This document shows positions 24,761 to 34,763 of a stretch of 64,000 nucleotides of DNA, in pieces. Below the pieces are notes generated by a model. The model searched no databases. It was not told the origin of the DNA and saw nothing but the letters and a program-made list of their open reading frames with translations. Within the stretch, counting starts at the first letter, position 1; every line of letters starts with the position of its first letter. Location of the stretch: positions 2,418,001 through 2,482,000 of the forward strand of contig NZ_CP042425.1 of NCBI RefSeq assembly GCF_008254045.1, in the 5' to 3' direction. The stretch comes from Limnoglobus roseus (GTDB lineage Bacteria; Planctomycetota; Planctomycetia; Gemmatales; Gemmataceae). A program made the position numbers and the translations under genes.

Positions 24761-26056
24761 TCACGCGACCGGTAGTCGGCCTTCCCAATCCGCCCGCCGC
24801 ACCCGCCGTTTGGTCTGGAAGGCTTCCTCGACGAGGTCGGCCGCCCCGCGAACACCGGGGGACAGTTCCAGTTGCTTGCGGCACACCATCGCGGCCTCTC
24901 GGTACTTCGGCTGGTTCACGATCGCTTCGATCATCGGCCGCAATCGCGCGGCGGTGACGCGGCCGGGCCGAAGGACTTCGCCGGCCCCGAGCCACCGGAC
25001 GCGCTCCGCGACGCCGGGTTGATCGTTCGTCACCGGAACGCACACCATCGGCAGCCCTCGGGCGAGCGATTCGAGCGCCGTGTTCAGGCCAGCGTGCGTC
25101 ACCACAGCCGCGGCCCGATCGAGCAGCGGCAACTGCGGCGCGAACCCCACGACCAGCGCGTTCGCCGGCACCGGGCCGTCCCACACCGCGTCCCGTCGGC
25201 CGAGTGCAAGGACCACCTGCACTGGCAGCGTCTCGCACGCGGTCAGGATCGCGGTGAAGACGTGCTTCAGGCGGTTTTGCAGTGTGCCGAGCGAGGCGTA
25301 CACGAGCGGCCGGCCGTCGAGCTGGTCCCAGGGGAACGGTTCTTCGCCGTCGCGAATCGGCTCGTGCCACGGGCCGGTGTAGTGGAAGTGGTCGGGCAGG
25401 TGATCGCGGGGGAAGTCGAAGAAGGCCGGCTGCTGGGCGACCTGTACGAGTCCGGTCGCCGTCGTGACGTTGGCATCGGGGACAGGCGACAACCCGTGGG
25501 CCGCACGGTACGCCGCGATCTCGCGGCGGACCGGCGCGACGGCCCACCGCAGGGCGGTGTTGCCGAGGCGGTTCCGCAACCGCGGGAGCAGCCCCGGCCG
25601 GTAGGCCCACGGCAGCACAGGCGGCGGCACGCCGGCTTCCTGGTAGAGCGCGAGCGCGTTGCACGCGAGGGCACACGGCAGCCCCAACACCTCCGCGACG
25701 CACCCGCCGGCGGACGAGACTTGGTCCGCCACCACCGCCTCAATGCCCTGCGCGCGGAAGGCGGCCGGCAGTTCGCGGAAGCCGACGATTTCGATGTCCG
25801 CGAGCAACCGCCCCGTCAGTTTCATCGCGGCCAGGCCGGTGAGTTCCGCGAGGCGAACCCGCCCCGGCGCGACGTGCGTTTCGTAATCCGCGTGCCCGAT
25901 GCCGACGTACCCGAGGCCGGCACGGTCGGCGAACCGCCGGGCGGGCGGTAGCCCGAAGACGCTGACCTCGTGCCCCCGCCGCGCGAGTTCGCGGCCGAGC
26001 GTGGTCATCGGGTTGAGGTGGCCGGTCATGTCCGGGCAGTACAAGGCGATCCGCAT
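24761..26056 (-). CDS. GT1-family (MGT/UGT-like) glycosyltransferase, 431 aa
   Basis: GT-B fold enzyme. The N-terminus MRIALYCPDMTGHLNPMTTL is the typical start of UGT-like transferases; the C-terminal donor-binding signature is VVGFAPQLPLLDRAAAVVTH, AGLNTALESLARGLPMVCVP, then TNDQPGVAERV. Similar proteins glucosylate carotenoids, sterols, macrolides or lipids; the substrate here is unknown. ATG 26056 chosen over an upstream extension because it matches the family start. No operon partner on this strand besides the kinase ending upstream at 26142. Confidence 0.85.
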   Translation of the reverse strand: MRIALYCPDMTGHLNPMTTLGRELARRGHEVSVFGLPPARRFADRAGLGYVGIGHADYETHVAPGRVRLAELTGLAAMKLTGRLLADIEIVGFRELPAAFRAQGIEAVVADQVSSAGGCVAEVLGLPCALACNALALYQEAGVPPPVLPWAYRPGLLPRLRNRLGNTALRWAVAPVRREIAAYRAAHGLSPVPDANVTTATGLVQVAQQPAFFDFPRDHLPDHFHYTGPWHEPIRDGEEPFPWDQLDGRPLVYASLGTLQNRLKHVFTAILTACETLPVQVVLALGRRDAVWDGPVPANALVVGFAPQLPLLDRAAAVVTHAGLNTALESLARGLPMVCVPVTNDQPGVAERVRWLGAGEVLRPGRVTAARLRPMIEAIVNQPKYREAAMVCRKQLELSPGVRGAADLVEEAFQTKRRVRRADWEGRLPVA

Positions 26057-26141
26057 GGTCCGTCGTTCCCCGTGGCAACGGGGGGTGTACGGCGGGAAGC
26101 GGCGGGCGGATTTCGCCATCGCACCGGGGCGACGGCCGGCA

Positions 26142-28286
26142 CTACCAGCACATCAACGTCACGTCTTCCACCAGTTTCACCGCGTACCGGGTGAAGCGTT
26201 CCGCGTCCCCGGTCGCGTACGGGTGCATCAGCATCCGCCACCACAGGGGCACGGCATCCCGGTAGCGGCCACACTCCTCGTACGCCGTGCCGAGGTCGCG
26301 GGCCGCGTAGTAGATGAAGAGGTGGTCCGGGCCGTACTGGGAGCGGTTGTAGTCATACGCCCCCTTGAGGTGGGGCACGGCCTCCGCCGGCCGGCTGCAC
26401 GCCAACAAACAGAGGCCGAGTTGAGAACGGGTCCACAAGACTTCAGAGGAAGTCGGGCGACAGTGCTTCTGGAACCGGGCATACGCTTTCTGAAGGACGG
26501 GCAGGACCGTGTGGCAGTCCGCACTCGGCAGCCGGTACTTGGCCAGGTTGACGCGCACCCACTCCGTTTCCTGGTGGTCCTCACCGAACTTCTTGACGCA
26601 AATGGCGAGAATTTGTTCCTCGATGGCCGCCTCTTCGGCCCGCCGTCCGGCGTGGCGGTAGGACATGCGGAGGAGGTTCAGTTGGTTCAGGAATTCCGCT
26701 GAGTCGGGAGCTAGCGTTGCCCGGGCGGCTTCCACGATCGGTTCGATGACTCGAACCGCGTCCGCCCCCCGGCCAGCATGGATGTACGTGTAGGTCATTT
26801 CCGTGGCCGTCTTGATAAGCTCCGGGTGGCGGGGTTCCAGGTGTTGCTGACGGAGCGCCAAGGACTGTTCCATCAGCACAATGGCCTCGACAAATTCGCC
26901 GAACGAACGTCGGGCCAGAGCCAAAGTGAAGAGCACCCGGGCTCGGCGGAGTGGATCACCCGTGTCGTTCTTCGCGACGTCGGCGAGTTGCGCGATCTGC
27001 TGCTGCATCGTCTTGAGCGATTCGGCCCCAAACCCTGAGCCGATACTGATCAGGATCTTCTCCAGCATCGCTGTGACTGCTTCCGCATCCTGCCGGGCCT
27101 TCCGCTCGGCCTCGGCGGCGCTTTCCGCCTGTTGTCGCAGTTTCCGCTCGCCGTTGGCCGCGAGCACGGCGGCGTCCGCGGCGGCCACCGCGTTGCGGCG
27201 CTCGTCCTCGGCTTGCCCGGCGAACGCCAGCGATACGCCCGTCGCGACCGTCAGGATCACGCCCAGGGCCACCGTCAACCCGGTCGTCAGCGGATTTCGC
27301 CGGCACCAGTTCCAGCCTTTCTCCAGCCGCCCGATGGGCCGGGCCAGAATCGGGCGACCTTCCAAGAACCGCGTAAGGTCGTCCGCCAGATCCTGCCCAT
27401 CGGCGTACCGCCGCTGCGGATCCTTGTGCAGGCACTTGCGGCAGATCGTTTCCAGGTCACGGGGCAAGTTCGGCTGCCAGGCGCGGAGCGCGACCGGTTC
27501 GTGCTGAAGAATGTTCGTCAAGATCTGCTGGGGGTTGTCGCCGGAGAACGGCACCGTGCCGGCCACCATCTCGTAGAGCAGTACGCCGAGCGCCCACACG
27601 TCGACCGCCGGGGTGAGGTCTTTCTTGCCGGTGAGTTGCTCCGGCGGCATGTACGTCGGCGTGCCGGCGATCATGCCGGTCTGTGTCAGGTGTTCGGTCG
27701 CCAGGTCCCGTGCCAGGCCGAAGTCCGCGACCTTCGGCTGGCCTTCGGGCGTGAGGAGAATGTTGGCCGGCTTCAAGTCGCGGTGAATGATGCCGCGGGC
27801 GTGGGCGTACCCGACGGCCCCGGCCACGGTCGCGATGAGGGCCGCCGCTTCCCGCGGCGACGGCCGACCGTCTTTCAGCTTGTCCGCGAGCGACCCACCG
27901 GCGACGTACTCCATTGCGAGGAACGGGCTGTCGTTCTCGGTGCCGCAATCGAAGATTTGAACGATGCCGGGGTGCTGAAGTTTGCCGAGCGTCTCTGCCT
28001 CGCTACGGAACCGCTCCAGGGTTTCCGGGTCGGTGCTGCCGAGCACGGTGAGGATCTTGTACGCGACGTCCCGTTTCAACCCGCTCTGCCGCGCCTGGTA
28101 AACGATCCCCATGCCGCCGCGGCCGAGAACCCGTATTAACTGGTAGTCTCCGCTCAGTCGAATGGCCGGCAACGGCGTGTCACAACTGGCCGGGACGGTG
28201 TCGGCCAGCGGATGGCCGCCATTCATGCGCCGGGTGGGGACTCCCCGCGACTGGGTACTCTCGCGGGCGTGAAGGTTACTACCCAT
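26142..28286 (-). CDS. Serine/threonine protein kinase with TM segment and C-terminal TPR-like region, 714 aa
   Basis: Hanks-type kinase domain at about residues 48-310: GRGGMGIVYQAR (glycine loop), DVAYKILTV (catalytic Lys), HRDLKPANILL (catalytic loop), VADFGLAR (DFG), GTPTYMPPEQL and DVWALGVLLYEM. A membrane segment follows (LTTGLTVALGVILTVATGVS), then an alanine-rich coiled coil (AAADAAVLAANGERKLRQQA) and tetratricopeptide-like repeats to the end (ARVLFTLALARRSFGEFVEA, ELIKTATEMTYTYIHAGRGA). Start ATG 28286 has AAGGA 9 bases upstream. A transmembrane signalling kinase typical of planctomycetes; targets unknown. Confidence 0.93.
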   Translation of the reverse strand: MGSNLHARESTQSRGVPTRRMNGGHPLADTVPASCDTPLPAIRLSGDYQLIRVLGRGGMGIVYQARQSGLKRDVAYKILTVLGSTDPETLERFRSEAETLGKLQHPGIVQIFDCGTENDSPFLAMEYVAGGSLADKLKDGRPSPREAAALIATVAGAVGYAHARGIIHRDLKPANILLTPEGQPKVADFGLARDLATEHLTQTGMIAGTPTYMPPEQLTGKKDLTPAVDVWALGVLLYEMVAGTVPFSGDNPQQILTNILQHEPVALRAWQPNLPRDLETICRKCLHKDPQRRYADGQDLADDLTRFLEGRPILARPIGRLEKGWNWCRRNPLTTGLTVALGVILTVATGVSLAFAGQAEDERRNAVAAADAAVLAANGERKLRQQAESAAEAERKARQDAEAVTAMLEKILISIGSGFGAESLKTMQQQIAQLADVAKNDTGDPLRRARVLFTLALARRSFGEFVEAIVLMEQSLALRQQHLEPRHPELIKTATEMTYTYIHAGRGADAVRVIEPIVEAARATLAPDSAEFLNQLNLLRMSYRHAGRRAEEAAIEEQILAICVKKFGEDHQETEWVRVNLAKYRLPSADCHTVLPVLQKAYARFQKHCRPTSSEVLWTRSQLGLCLLACSRPAEAVPHLKGAYDYNRSQYGPDHLFIYYAARDLGTAYEECGRYRDAVPLWWRMLMHPYATGDAERFTRYAVKLVEDVTLMCW

Positions 28287-28619
28287 CGCTGCGTCCTTCA
28301 AACGGCTGTAGGGATGCGCGCCGCTGAAAGTTAGGACGAAAATGGTTTCGGCGGGTGGCCTGTCAGCCCGGAAAGTGGTGTTAGGTTTCGCGTGCGAAGG
28401 GAAATTCCTCGCCCCGCCAGCAACGAGAAGTCATCCGAACACCGGGCCGCGATCATCACGGCCCGGTTTGCTGCCGGCTCCGCACAGAACGGCGGGGCTT
28501 ACACCCTGTCGTCGGTACCGCGTCACTCGCTTGGTCGGTAACTCCAGCACGACCCGCCGGGGCATTGCGACGGGCCTGAAGCGACGGGCCGTGGGTTTCG
28601 AGCGGGCGAGTTGAGGCAC
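28287..28619. other. Intergenic spacer, no gene seen
   Basis: About 330 bases upstream of the kinase gene; presumably holds its promoter. The open frames here are arginine-rich shadows without family features. Nothing else recognised. Confidence 0.5.
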
Positions 28620-29588
28620 TCAGGCGGGTCGGCCGCCGTTCCAGTAGTCGCACAGGATGTTGTAGATCACAGGGGCGGGGCGGTTGTAGTAGTCAAGAAT
28701 GACGATGTACGCGCCGTCCACCAAGAGGCCGATGCCGTGCTTGCTGTTGGCCGTCCGCGTGACGCCCATGCGCTTCACCGGCGGGTACTCGATGGCCTTC
28801 ACCTCGTCCCACCGGAGTTTCCCCTTGCTGTCGCCCTGAACCAGCGCGAGGCCGACCGGGGTGATGACCAGCCCAGAGTGGGCCTGGGCGTCCCCTTGTA
28901 GGGATCGGCCGGACAGAAAGAGGATCAGCGCGATGAACAAGCCGAACAGGGCGACGCCTAATCCCCCGCCCATCCAGGCGTCGTCGAAGTTCCCCTGGGT
29001 GACCCGGCCGGCGACCCCCATGACGACCGCAGCCGCCGCCAGGCCGAGCATCGCGTAGACGCCCTTGTACGACCGCCGGCGGTGGATCATCTTCGGCCGG
29101 CCGGCGAACGTGTAAATGTGGTCCTCGCCGAATTTCGCGACCTGATCCTCGCGGTACCCGTGCAACGACGCGGGGATCCGCGGGGATCGGGTTCGGGGCC
29201 ACTTACTTTCCAGGAAGACCAACAACTCGTGCGACGCAACCGTCAGACGGTCCGGGATGACCGTGACGCCGTCCGCGTGGTTCAGTTGGATCGTGGTGCG
29301 GGAAGCCTCCCGGTCTCCAGAGGTGACAACTCCTTCGAGGTGTTCGAATCGGACCATGTGCTCGGTTGGCTGTTCGAATTGCAGGTGGTCCTCCGCGATG
29401 CGGAAGACCGTCGGGCGGTCCCGGCCGAGCCAGATGCCCGCGGCAATCCCGAAGGGCAGGAAGACCGTCGGCCAGCCGTCCTTCTTGGGTGCGACCAGGA
29501 ACACGATGCCGAACAGGAGGCCGAGGACCACGAAGAATCCGGCCCAGAGGCCCCCGGTCGGGCGGGACTCGACGACTTCGCCGATCAC
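28620..29588 (-). CDS. Membrane protein with PH-like domain, 322 aa
   Basis: Start GTG 29588 overlaps the stop of the CPBP gene (GTGA) and has GGAGGAATTCCT upstream, indicating translational coupling. Two N-terminal membrane segments (WAGFFVVLGLLFGIVFLVAP; VFLPFGIAAGIWLG), a PH/DUF-like beta domain (TVFRIAEDHLQFEQP, RTTIQLNHADGVTVIPD), two more membrane segments (MLGLAAAAVVMGVAG; VALFGLFIALILFLSG), then a second beta domain that reads like a repeat of the first (LVITPVGLALVQGDSKGKLR, VDGAYIVILDYYN). Function unknown. Confidence 0.75.
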   Translation of the reverse strand: MIGEVVESRPTGGLWAGFFVVLGLLFGIVFLVAPKKDGWPTVFLPFGIAAGIWLGRDRPTVFRIAEDHLQFEQPTEHMVRFEHLEGVVTSGDREASRTTIQLNHADGVTVIPDRLTVASHELLVFLESKWPRTRSPRIPASLHGYREDQVAKFGEDHIYTFAGRPKMIHRRRSYKGVYAMLGLAAAAVVMGVAGRVTQGNFDDAWMGGGLGVALFGLFIALILFLSGRSLQGDAQAHSGLVITPVGLALVQGDSKGKLRWDEVKAIEYPPVKRMGVTRTANSKHGIGLLVDGAYIVILDYYNRPAPVIYNILCDYWNGGRPA

Positions 29589-30433
29589 AGGAATTCCTCC
29601 AACCACGTCACGGCCAAGTTGTGGGTGACGTGCAGCAGTACGGGCAGGGCCAGGGATCGCGACCAAACGCGGACGTACCCGAGGAAGACGCCCAGGGCGA
29701 ACAGGTAGGGCATGCTGAGGAACACGTGAATGTGACACACGCCGAACATCGCGGCCGAGACGAGAACCGCCCCGTGAACGCCGCCGTAGCGGCGGAGTAC
29801 GCCGAGCAAGAGGTACCGGAAGAAGAACTCCTCGACGATGCCGGGTTGCACGCACTCTAGCAGCACGCCGACCAGCGTCACCCCGGCCGGCTCCGGAAGT
29901 CGGAACCATTCGATCTTCACGTACTCTCGAATCGCCGCGTGGTACAGGACGTTGACGCCGACGAGGGCCGCCAGGAGAGGGAGGGCGAGCACCCAGGCGA
30001 ACACCCGCCGGTCCGCCGTGGCGGACAGCAACCGGGCCGACCCGCACCACGCCCACACGAGGAGAACGATCACCGTGTCGACGGCTTCAAAGACCGCGAG
30101 TTGAATGTGTTCGAAGGCCTTGCCGTCCTTCTCACTCATCCCGGCGAGAATGATCGTCTGGATGATCGAAACGACCAACAGCGCGAAAAAACCTTTCAGC
30201 GCCACAAAGAGATGCCGGGCGTCACCGGAATCCGGTTCGAGGGGACTTCGCTCGGGGACTGGCCTCGGAACGCCGTCCGATGCGCGAGGCCGAAGGGCGG
30301 CCGCACAGTGCGGGCAACTTCGACTTGCGGGGTGAACGTTTAGGCCACACCGCCAGCACGGAGCAGCCGGAATGGGGGCCTTCTCGGCGGGTAGGCCCAA
30401 TTCGTCGGGGAAAAAATCTTCGGGCGGAGTCAT
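29585..30433 (-). CDS. CPBP-family intramembrane metalloprotease (CAAX protease-like), 282 aa
   Basis: N-terminal zinc ribbon (PCWRCGLNVHPASRSCPHCAAA), then about seven membrane segments. The CPBP motifs are present: EEFFFRYLLLGVLRR (EExxxR), FGVCHIHVFLSMPY (second histidine motif) and LHVTHNL near the C-terminus. These are membrane-embedded proteases related to Rce1, often implicated in peptide processing or bacteriocin self-immunity. A zinc ribbon fused ahead of a CPBP domain is a common planctomycete arrangement. Coupled to the downstream PH-like membrane protein. Confidence 0.88.
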   Translation of the reverse strand: MTPPEDFFPDELGLPAEKAPIPAAPCWRCGLNVHPASRSCPHCAAALRPRASDGVPRPVPERSPLEPDSGDARHLFVALKGFFALLVVSIIQTIILAGMSEKDGKAFEHIQLAVFEAVDTVIVLLVWAWCGSARLLSATADRRVFAWVLALPLLAALVGVNVLYHAAIREYVKIEWFRLPEPAGVTLVGVLLECVQPGIVEEFFFRYLLLGVLRRYGGVHGAVLVSAAMFGVCHIHVFLSMPYLFALGVFLGYVRVWSRSLALPVLLHVTHNLAVTWLEEFL

Positions 30434-30450
30434 GGGCGAGAACCGGAGGG

Positions 30451-31041
30451 TTACGCACTTTCGAACGGGCTTTCCGGGGTGCGATCGAAATCGTTCGAGT
30501 CGTCGCGGAGCCGGGCCTTCGCCTCGTTCTGATACGCCACGGCCGCCCGAATGGCCTTCACGAAGCAGAAGATGATGATGACCCGAACCAACAGGCCACT
30601 ACAGATCGCCTGGCCGAATGCCTTGCCGACATCTTCCGCGCGGTCGTTGGACGAGACCGCAATTGCAATTGCGGCAAACCAATACCCCAAGTACAGGACG
30701 AACCCGGTCACGGTACACGCCACCGGCGCACGGTAAATCAAAAATCCCAACAGAATCAGAATCATGCCGACTCCCGCGGCCAAGAAACTGGCCAACTCGG
30801 CGGCTCGAATTGCGGATTCACGAAGGGGCTGGAGTTTCTCCTGATCGATGACCATACCCTTACTTTGCAAATCTCGGACCTCGCGGTCGATTTCCACGTC
30901 CACAAAAGTCTTGGCCATCAACCCGGTCGTCAGATTGACGGCAAAAACGAGAATGCCCAGGAGCAACATGATGATCCGCGCGGTCCGCAAACTCTTCGTG
31001 CGAGCTTTTTGAGAGAGACTTCCTAGTTCGTCCGTGGGCAT
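30451..31041 (-). CDS. Multi-pass membrane protein of unknown function, 196 aa
   Basis: Four hydrophobic segments: IIMLLLGILVFAVNLTTGLM (about 23-42), a pair around AAELASFLAAGVGMILILLG and CTVTGFVLYLGYWFAAIAIA, and SGLLVRVIIIFCFVKAI. A charged loop (VDVEIDREVRDLQSKGMVID) lies between the first two. No family recognised. It ends 17 bases before the CPBP gene start, so the three genes on this strand probably form one operon. Confidence 0.7.
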   Translation of the reverse strand: MPTDELGSLSQKARTKSLRTARIIMLLLGILVFAVNLTTGLMAKTFVDVEIDREVRDLQSKGMVIDQEKLQPLRESAIRAAELASFLAAGVGMILILLGFLIYRAPVACTVTGFVLYLGYWFAAIAIAVSSNDRAEDVGKAFGQAICSGLLVRVIIIFCFVKAIRAAVAYQNEAKARLRDDSNDFDRTPESPFESA

Positions 31042-31107
31042 GACAGGCCTTCCGAGTTCGCAAGGGAGAGAAAGTTAGACAACGATAGCCGCACGCAACG
31101 AGTACTG

Positions 31108-31213
31108 TCCAACGAAAAGTGACTGAGAATTAATGCGCGTGCAACTCTACGCACGTTCTGCCGGTCGTTCGCCCGGGCTATCCAACGAAAAGTGACCGAG
31201 AATTAATGCACGC
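31108..31213. repeat. Two direct repeats of about 32 bp downstream of accC
   Basis: TCCAACGAAAAGTGAC then GAGAATTAATGC occurs at 31108-31140 and again at 31181-31213, with a C/T and a G/A difference and a 73-bp period. They are AT-richer than the surroundings and lie between accC and a membrane protein gene. Function unknown; possible regulator-binding sites or remnants of duplication. Confidence 0.8.
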
Positions 31214-31248
31214 GCTACCGCCCGGATTCCAAAGGCCGCCCGCCCGGT

Positions 31249-32598
31249 TCACTTCCCGGCCATCAGCCTTCGCTCGATGAACGTGGTGTCGACGGTGCCG
31301 TTGATGAACTCGGCGGTGCTCATGATCTGCTGGTGGATCGGGATCGTGGTCGCGATGCCCTCGACGGTGAACTCCCGTAACGCCCGCCGCATGACGGCGA
31401 TGGCCTCGTCGCGGGTCGGTTGGTGGACGAGCAACTTCGCCACCATGCTGTCGTAGTTCGGCGGGACGCGGTAGCCGGTGACGACGTGCGAGTCCATGCG
31501 GATGCCGGGGCCGCCGGGCGGTTGCCACTTCGTGATCGTGCCGGCCGACGGGCGAAAGTTGTTCGCCGGGTCCTCCGCGTTGATCCGGCACTCGATAGCC
31601 GCCCCGCGGAGGACAATGTCCTTCTGCCGGTAGCGGAGCTTCTCACCGGCCGCCACGCGGATCATCTCGCGGATGAGGTCGACGCCGGTGACGAGTTCCG
31701 TGACCGGGTGCTCGACCTGAACGCGGGCGTTCACCTCGATGAAGTAGAAGTTGTTGTCCTTGTCCACCAGGAACTCGCACGTCCCGGCCGAGTAGTACCC
31801 GGCCGCCCTCGCCAACCGCACGGCCGCGTCGCAGATGTTGTCGCGGACCTTCTCCGGCAGGTTCGGCGCGGGCGATTCCTCGACCAACTTCTGGTGGCGG
31901 CGCTGCATCGAGCAGTCTCGCTCGTACAGGTGGATGACGTTGCCGTAACGGTCGCCGAGAACCTGAACCTCAACGTGCCGCGGCTGGTCGAGGTACTTTT
32001 CCAGCAGGACGGAGCCGTCCTTGAACGCGGACTCGGCCTCCTGTCGGGCGGACGCGAGGCCACTGACGAGCGTGATGTCGTTGCGGGCAACGCGCATCCC
32101 GCGACCGCCGCCGCCGGCCGACGCTTTAATCAGCACCGGGTAGCCGACTTGGTGCGCGAACTTTAGCGCCTCCTCGTCGCTGGTGACGAGGCCGTCCGAC
32201 CCGGGGACGGTCGGCACCTTCGCCTTCTTGGCGAGTTGCTTGCCCTTCTCCTTGTTGCCGACGGCGTCCATTGCCTCCGGCGGCGGGCCGATGAACTCGA
32301 TTTTGCAGTCGCGGCAGATGCTCGCGAACTTCGAGTTCTCGCTGAGGAACCCGTAGCCGGGGTGGATGGCCTGGGCGTTGGTGATTTCGGCGGCGGCGAT
32401 GATCCGATCGACCCGCAGGTACGAGTCCACCGCGGGGCCGGGGCCGATGCAGATGGCCTGGTCCGCCAGCTTCAAGTACGGCGCGTCCTTGTCGGCCTCG
32501 CTGTAGACGCAGGCGACTTCGATCCCCAGGTCGCGGCACGCCCGGATGATGCGGAGGGCGATTTCCCCCCGGTTGGCGACGAGAATGCGTTGGAACAT
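31249..32598 (-). CDS. accC: Acetyl-CoA carboxylase biotin carboxylase subunit, 449 aa
   Basis: Carboxylates biotin on AccB using ATP and bicarbonate, the first step of fatty acid synthesis. Features: [20 protein letters not shown], the [10 protein letters not shown] motif, ATP-grasp glycine loop [19 protein letters not shown]-equivalent [13 protein letters not shown], and [14 protein letters not shown] containing the catalytic Glu/Asn/Arg. Length is typical of 445-450. It follows accB on the same strand after an 86-base spacer that contains a hairpin-forming repeat. Confidence 0.97.
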   Translation of the reverse strand: MFQRILVANRGEIALRIIRACRDLGIEVACVYSEADKDAPYLKLADQAICIGPGPAVDSYLRVDRIIAAAEITNAQAIHPGYGFLSENSKFASICRDCKIEFIGPPPEAMDAVGNKEKGKQLAKKAKVPTVPGSDGLVTSDEEALKFAHQVGYPVLIKASAGGGGRGMRVARNDITLVSGLASARQEAESAFKDGSVLLEKYLDQPRHVEVQVLGDRYGNVIHLYERDCSMQRRHQKLVEESPAPNLPEKVRDNICDAAVRLARAAGYYSAGTCEFLVDKDNNFYFIEVNARVQVEHPVTELVTGVDLIREMIRVAAGEKLRYRQKDIVLRGAAIECRINAEDPANNFRPSAGTITKWQPPGGPGIRMDSHVVTGYRVPPNYDSMVAKLLVHQPTRDEAIAVMRRALREFTVEGIATTIPIHQQIMSTAEFINGTVDTTFIERRLMAGK

Positions 32599-32603
32599 GC
32601 TTC

Positions 32604-32684
32604 ACCGAATGCGGAATGGGGAATGCGGAATGCGGAATTGAAACGCGGGCTTTCATTCCGCATTCCGAGTTCCACGTTCCGCAT
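32604..32684. repeat. Hairpin-forming GCGGAAT repeat between accB and accC
   Basis: Repeated AATGCGGAAT units on the left are complementary to ATTCCGCATTCC units on the right, giving a long imperfect stem around AAACGCGGGCTTT. The same type of sequence occurs between tRNA genes at 52293-52397. Probably a dispersed intergenic repeat family; it may also lower or stabilise accC transcription within the operon. Confidence 0.8.
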
Positions 32685-33179
32685 TCAGCCGAGTTCGACC
32701 CGGAACAGCACGGTGCCGAAGTCCACGGGTTGACCGTTCTTCACGCACACCTCGGCGATCGTGCCGGTGCACTCGGCCGGGTGGTCGTTGAAGAGCTTCA
32801 TTGCTTCGAGTTTGCAGACCACCGTGTCGGGCTTCACCTTGCTGCCGACTTTCACGTAGTCGTCCTTGTCGGGACTCGGCTTCGCGTAGAAGGTGCCGAC
32901 CATCGGCGACTTGATCTCGTGCAGGTTCGACTTCGGGGTCGCGGCCGCGGGGGCAACGGCCGGGGCCTGCGCGGCCGCGGCGTGTGGCACGGCCGGCGGC
33001 GGGGCGATGGTCGTGGCGTGAGCCGTCACGACGCGGGCCCCGCGCCGCAGGCGGATGCGGTGTTCGCCTTCGTGGAGGTCAATCTCACTCAAATCCCGGT
33101 CGGCCATCAGCTTGACCAGGAACTCGACCATTTTCGTGTCGAACGGCCGGTTCGAGTCGGGTTTGTTCTCGGAAGCCAC
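32685..33179 (-). CDS. accB: Acetyl-CoA carboxylase biotin carboxyl carrier protein, 164 aa
   Basis: Biotinyl domain at the C-terminus with the biotinylation site EAMKLFND (Lys about residue 124), preceded by [20 protein letters not shown]. The linker is rich in Ala and Pro ([20 protein letters not shown]). Start GTG 33179 chosen because GGAGGAAA lies 7 bases upstream and the protein then begins like other AccB proteins ([16 protein letters not shown]). In an operon with the Xaa-Pro peptidase upstream and accC downstream. Confidence 0.95.
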   Translation of the reverse strand: MASENKPDSNRPFDTKMVEFLVKLMADRDLSEIDLHEGEHRIRLRRGARVVTAHATTIAPPPAVPHAAAAQAPAVAPAAATPKSNLHEIKSPMVGTFYAKPSPDKDDYVKVGSKVKPDTVVCKLEAMKLFNDHPAECTGTIAEVCVKNGQPVDFGTVLFRVELG

Positions 33180-33297
33180 GGTCGGTTTCCTCCACCGCAT
33201 GAAGACGACGAAGGCGGACCATTCGGCCCGCCCTCGGTTGGGTGTCATCAAGATATGAAGGGACGCGGACAGCGGCGATTCTCGCCGCGGAGAAGCG

Positions 33298-34419
33298 TCA
33301 CATCCCCGTGGCCCAGTCGCGCGGCAGGTTGGACAGCACCAGTCCCCCGTCGCGGCGGACGAGGACGTCGTCCTCGATCCGCACGCCGCCCCAGCCGGGA
33401 ATGTAAATGCCCGGCTCGATGGTGATGACCATGCCGGATTCGAGGGTGTCGGTGGAGTTCTGCCGCACCCGCGGGGCTTCGTGCGTTTCCAGGCCGATGC
33501 CGTGGCCCAGGCCGTGCGTGAAGTACTCGCCGTACCCCGCGTCGGTGATGACCTTTCTCGCGGCGGCGTCCACGTCCTTCGCCGGCACGCCCTCGCGAAC
33601 GGTCTTGATGGCCGCGTCCTGGGCCTTCAGAACGATGTCGTGAATCTTCTCGAAGTTGTACCCGACCCGTTCGGACTTGTTGCGCCGGGTCGGGGCGATC
33701 TCGAACGGCGACTTCAGCGTGCGGGTCAGATCGCTGCGGTAGCCGTTCAGCACGGCCCCCCAATCGACGAGGAGTTTACTGCCGTCGTTGAGCGGCTTGG
33801 TCGTCGGCGGGGCGTGGGGCAACGCGCCCCGCTCGCCGACGGCCACGATCGGCGGGAACGCCGTGCAATCGCCGCCGGCCCGGCGGACGAAGTTCTCGAC
33901 GGCCGCGACCATGTCCCGCTCCGTTTCCGTCTCGCGGAGCGTACTCTTGAACATGACGAAGGCCCGCTCGGCCACGCGGATGGCGGCCTTGATCGCCTCG
34001 ACTTCCGAGGCGTCCTTCAAGGCACGCAGCGCCTCGACGGCCCCGCGCACCGGCGCGAGGGTGCTCTTCGGGGCGTACTCCTTGAACGCCTCCGCGAGGG
34101 CCATCGTCATGTGGTCGGCCTCAACGCCGACGGCCTTCGCGCCGAGCTTGGTCAGCACTTCGCCGGCGGCCTCGGGGGTCGTCTTGTTGTGCGGCCGGAT
34201 GTGGACTTCCAGGTCCGGGCACTCCTCGCGGACCTGCTGCGAGAAGCGGTCGTCGCTGACGAGAATCGCGTGCTTGGCCGTGAGGACGAAGTACGAACTG
34301 TCCCCCATAAACCCGGTGAGGTACGTGACGTTCACCGGCTGAGTAATCAGCAGCGCGTCGAGGTTGTCTTTCTTCAAATCTCGCAAAAGCGAGTTGCGGC
34401 GGTGGGTAAAATAATTCAT
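33298..34419 (-). CDS. M24-family Xaa-Pro peptidase, 373 aa
   Basis: Metallopeptidase of the PepP/PepQ class cleaving X-Pro bonds. N-terminal creatinase-type domain ([20 protein letters not shown]), then the pita-bread catalytic domain with all five metal ligands: Asp in LLVDWGA, Asp in YRSDLTRT, His in [10 protein letters not shown], Glu in [10 protein letters not shown] and Glu in RIEDDVLV. The peptidase-accB-accC order also occurs in other bacteria (such as the yqhT-efp-accB-accC region of Bacillus), but efp is absent here. Confidence 0.93.
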   Translation of the reverse strand: MNYFTHRRNSLLRDLKKDNLDALLITQPVNVTYLTGFMGDSSYFVLTAKHAILVSDDRFSQQVREECPDLEVHIRPHNKTTPEAAGEVLTKLGAKAVGVEADHMTMALAEAFKEYAPKSTLAPVRGAVEALRALKDASEVEAIKAAIRVAERAFVMFKSTLRETETERDMVAAVENFVRRAGGDCTAFPPIVAVGERGALPHAPPTTKPLNDGSKLLVDWGAVLNGYRSDLTRTLKSPFEIAPTRRNKSERVGYNFEKIHDIVLKAQDAAIKTVREGVPAKDVDAAARKVITDAGYGEYFTHGLGHGIGLETHEAPRVRQNSTDTLESGMVITIEPGIYIPGWGGVRIEDDVLVRRDGGLVLSNLPRDWATGM

Positions 34420-34763
34420 TGGGGCGAGCGTTTGGAAAGGCCGGGCACGAGTCGGAGCTACCGTCCATAGACCGAGATAGAGGGCCGAACTCGCGGCCCC
34501 GGCGGTGGATAGAAAAAGAAACTCTCTCCAGCATCCCCAATAACTTGAAGCAGTGCAAGCAAAAACATCGGTCTAATGTACGATTATCTAACAAATGGGA
34601 TGCTCGATCGAGTAAACCCGCGTGAGCACACGAACTCACACGGTTGTCATCATGATCGAAGGCCTTTTCTGTTTATTGCGAAATATTCAGTTCAGGCCGC
34701 CGATACGGACACTTGCCATAGCAAAGCTCATTCCAATTACTCTGATTTGAGGATTTCGGACCG
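34420..34763. other. Divergent intergenic region, promoters expected
   Basis: 344 bases between the Xaa-Pro peptidase (minus) and the siroheme-type dehydrogenase (plus), more AT-rich toward 34560-34740. Both operons should start here. No confident promoter boxes or operator palindrome recognised. Confidence 0.5.
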
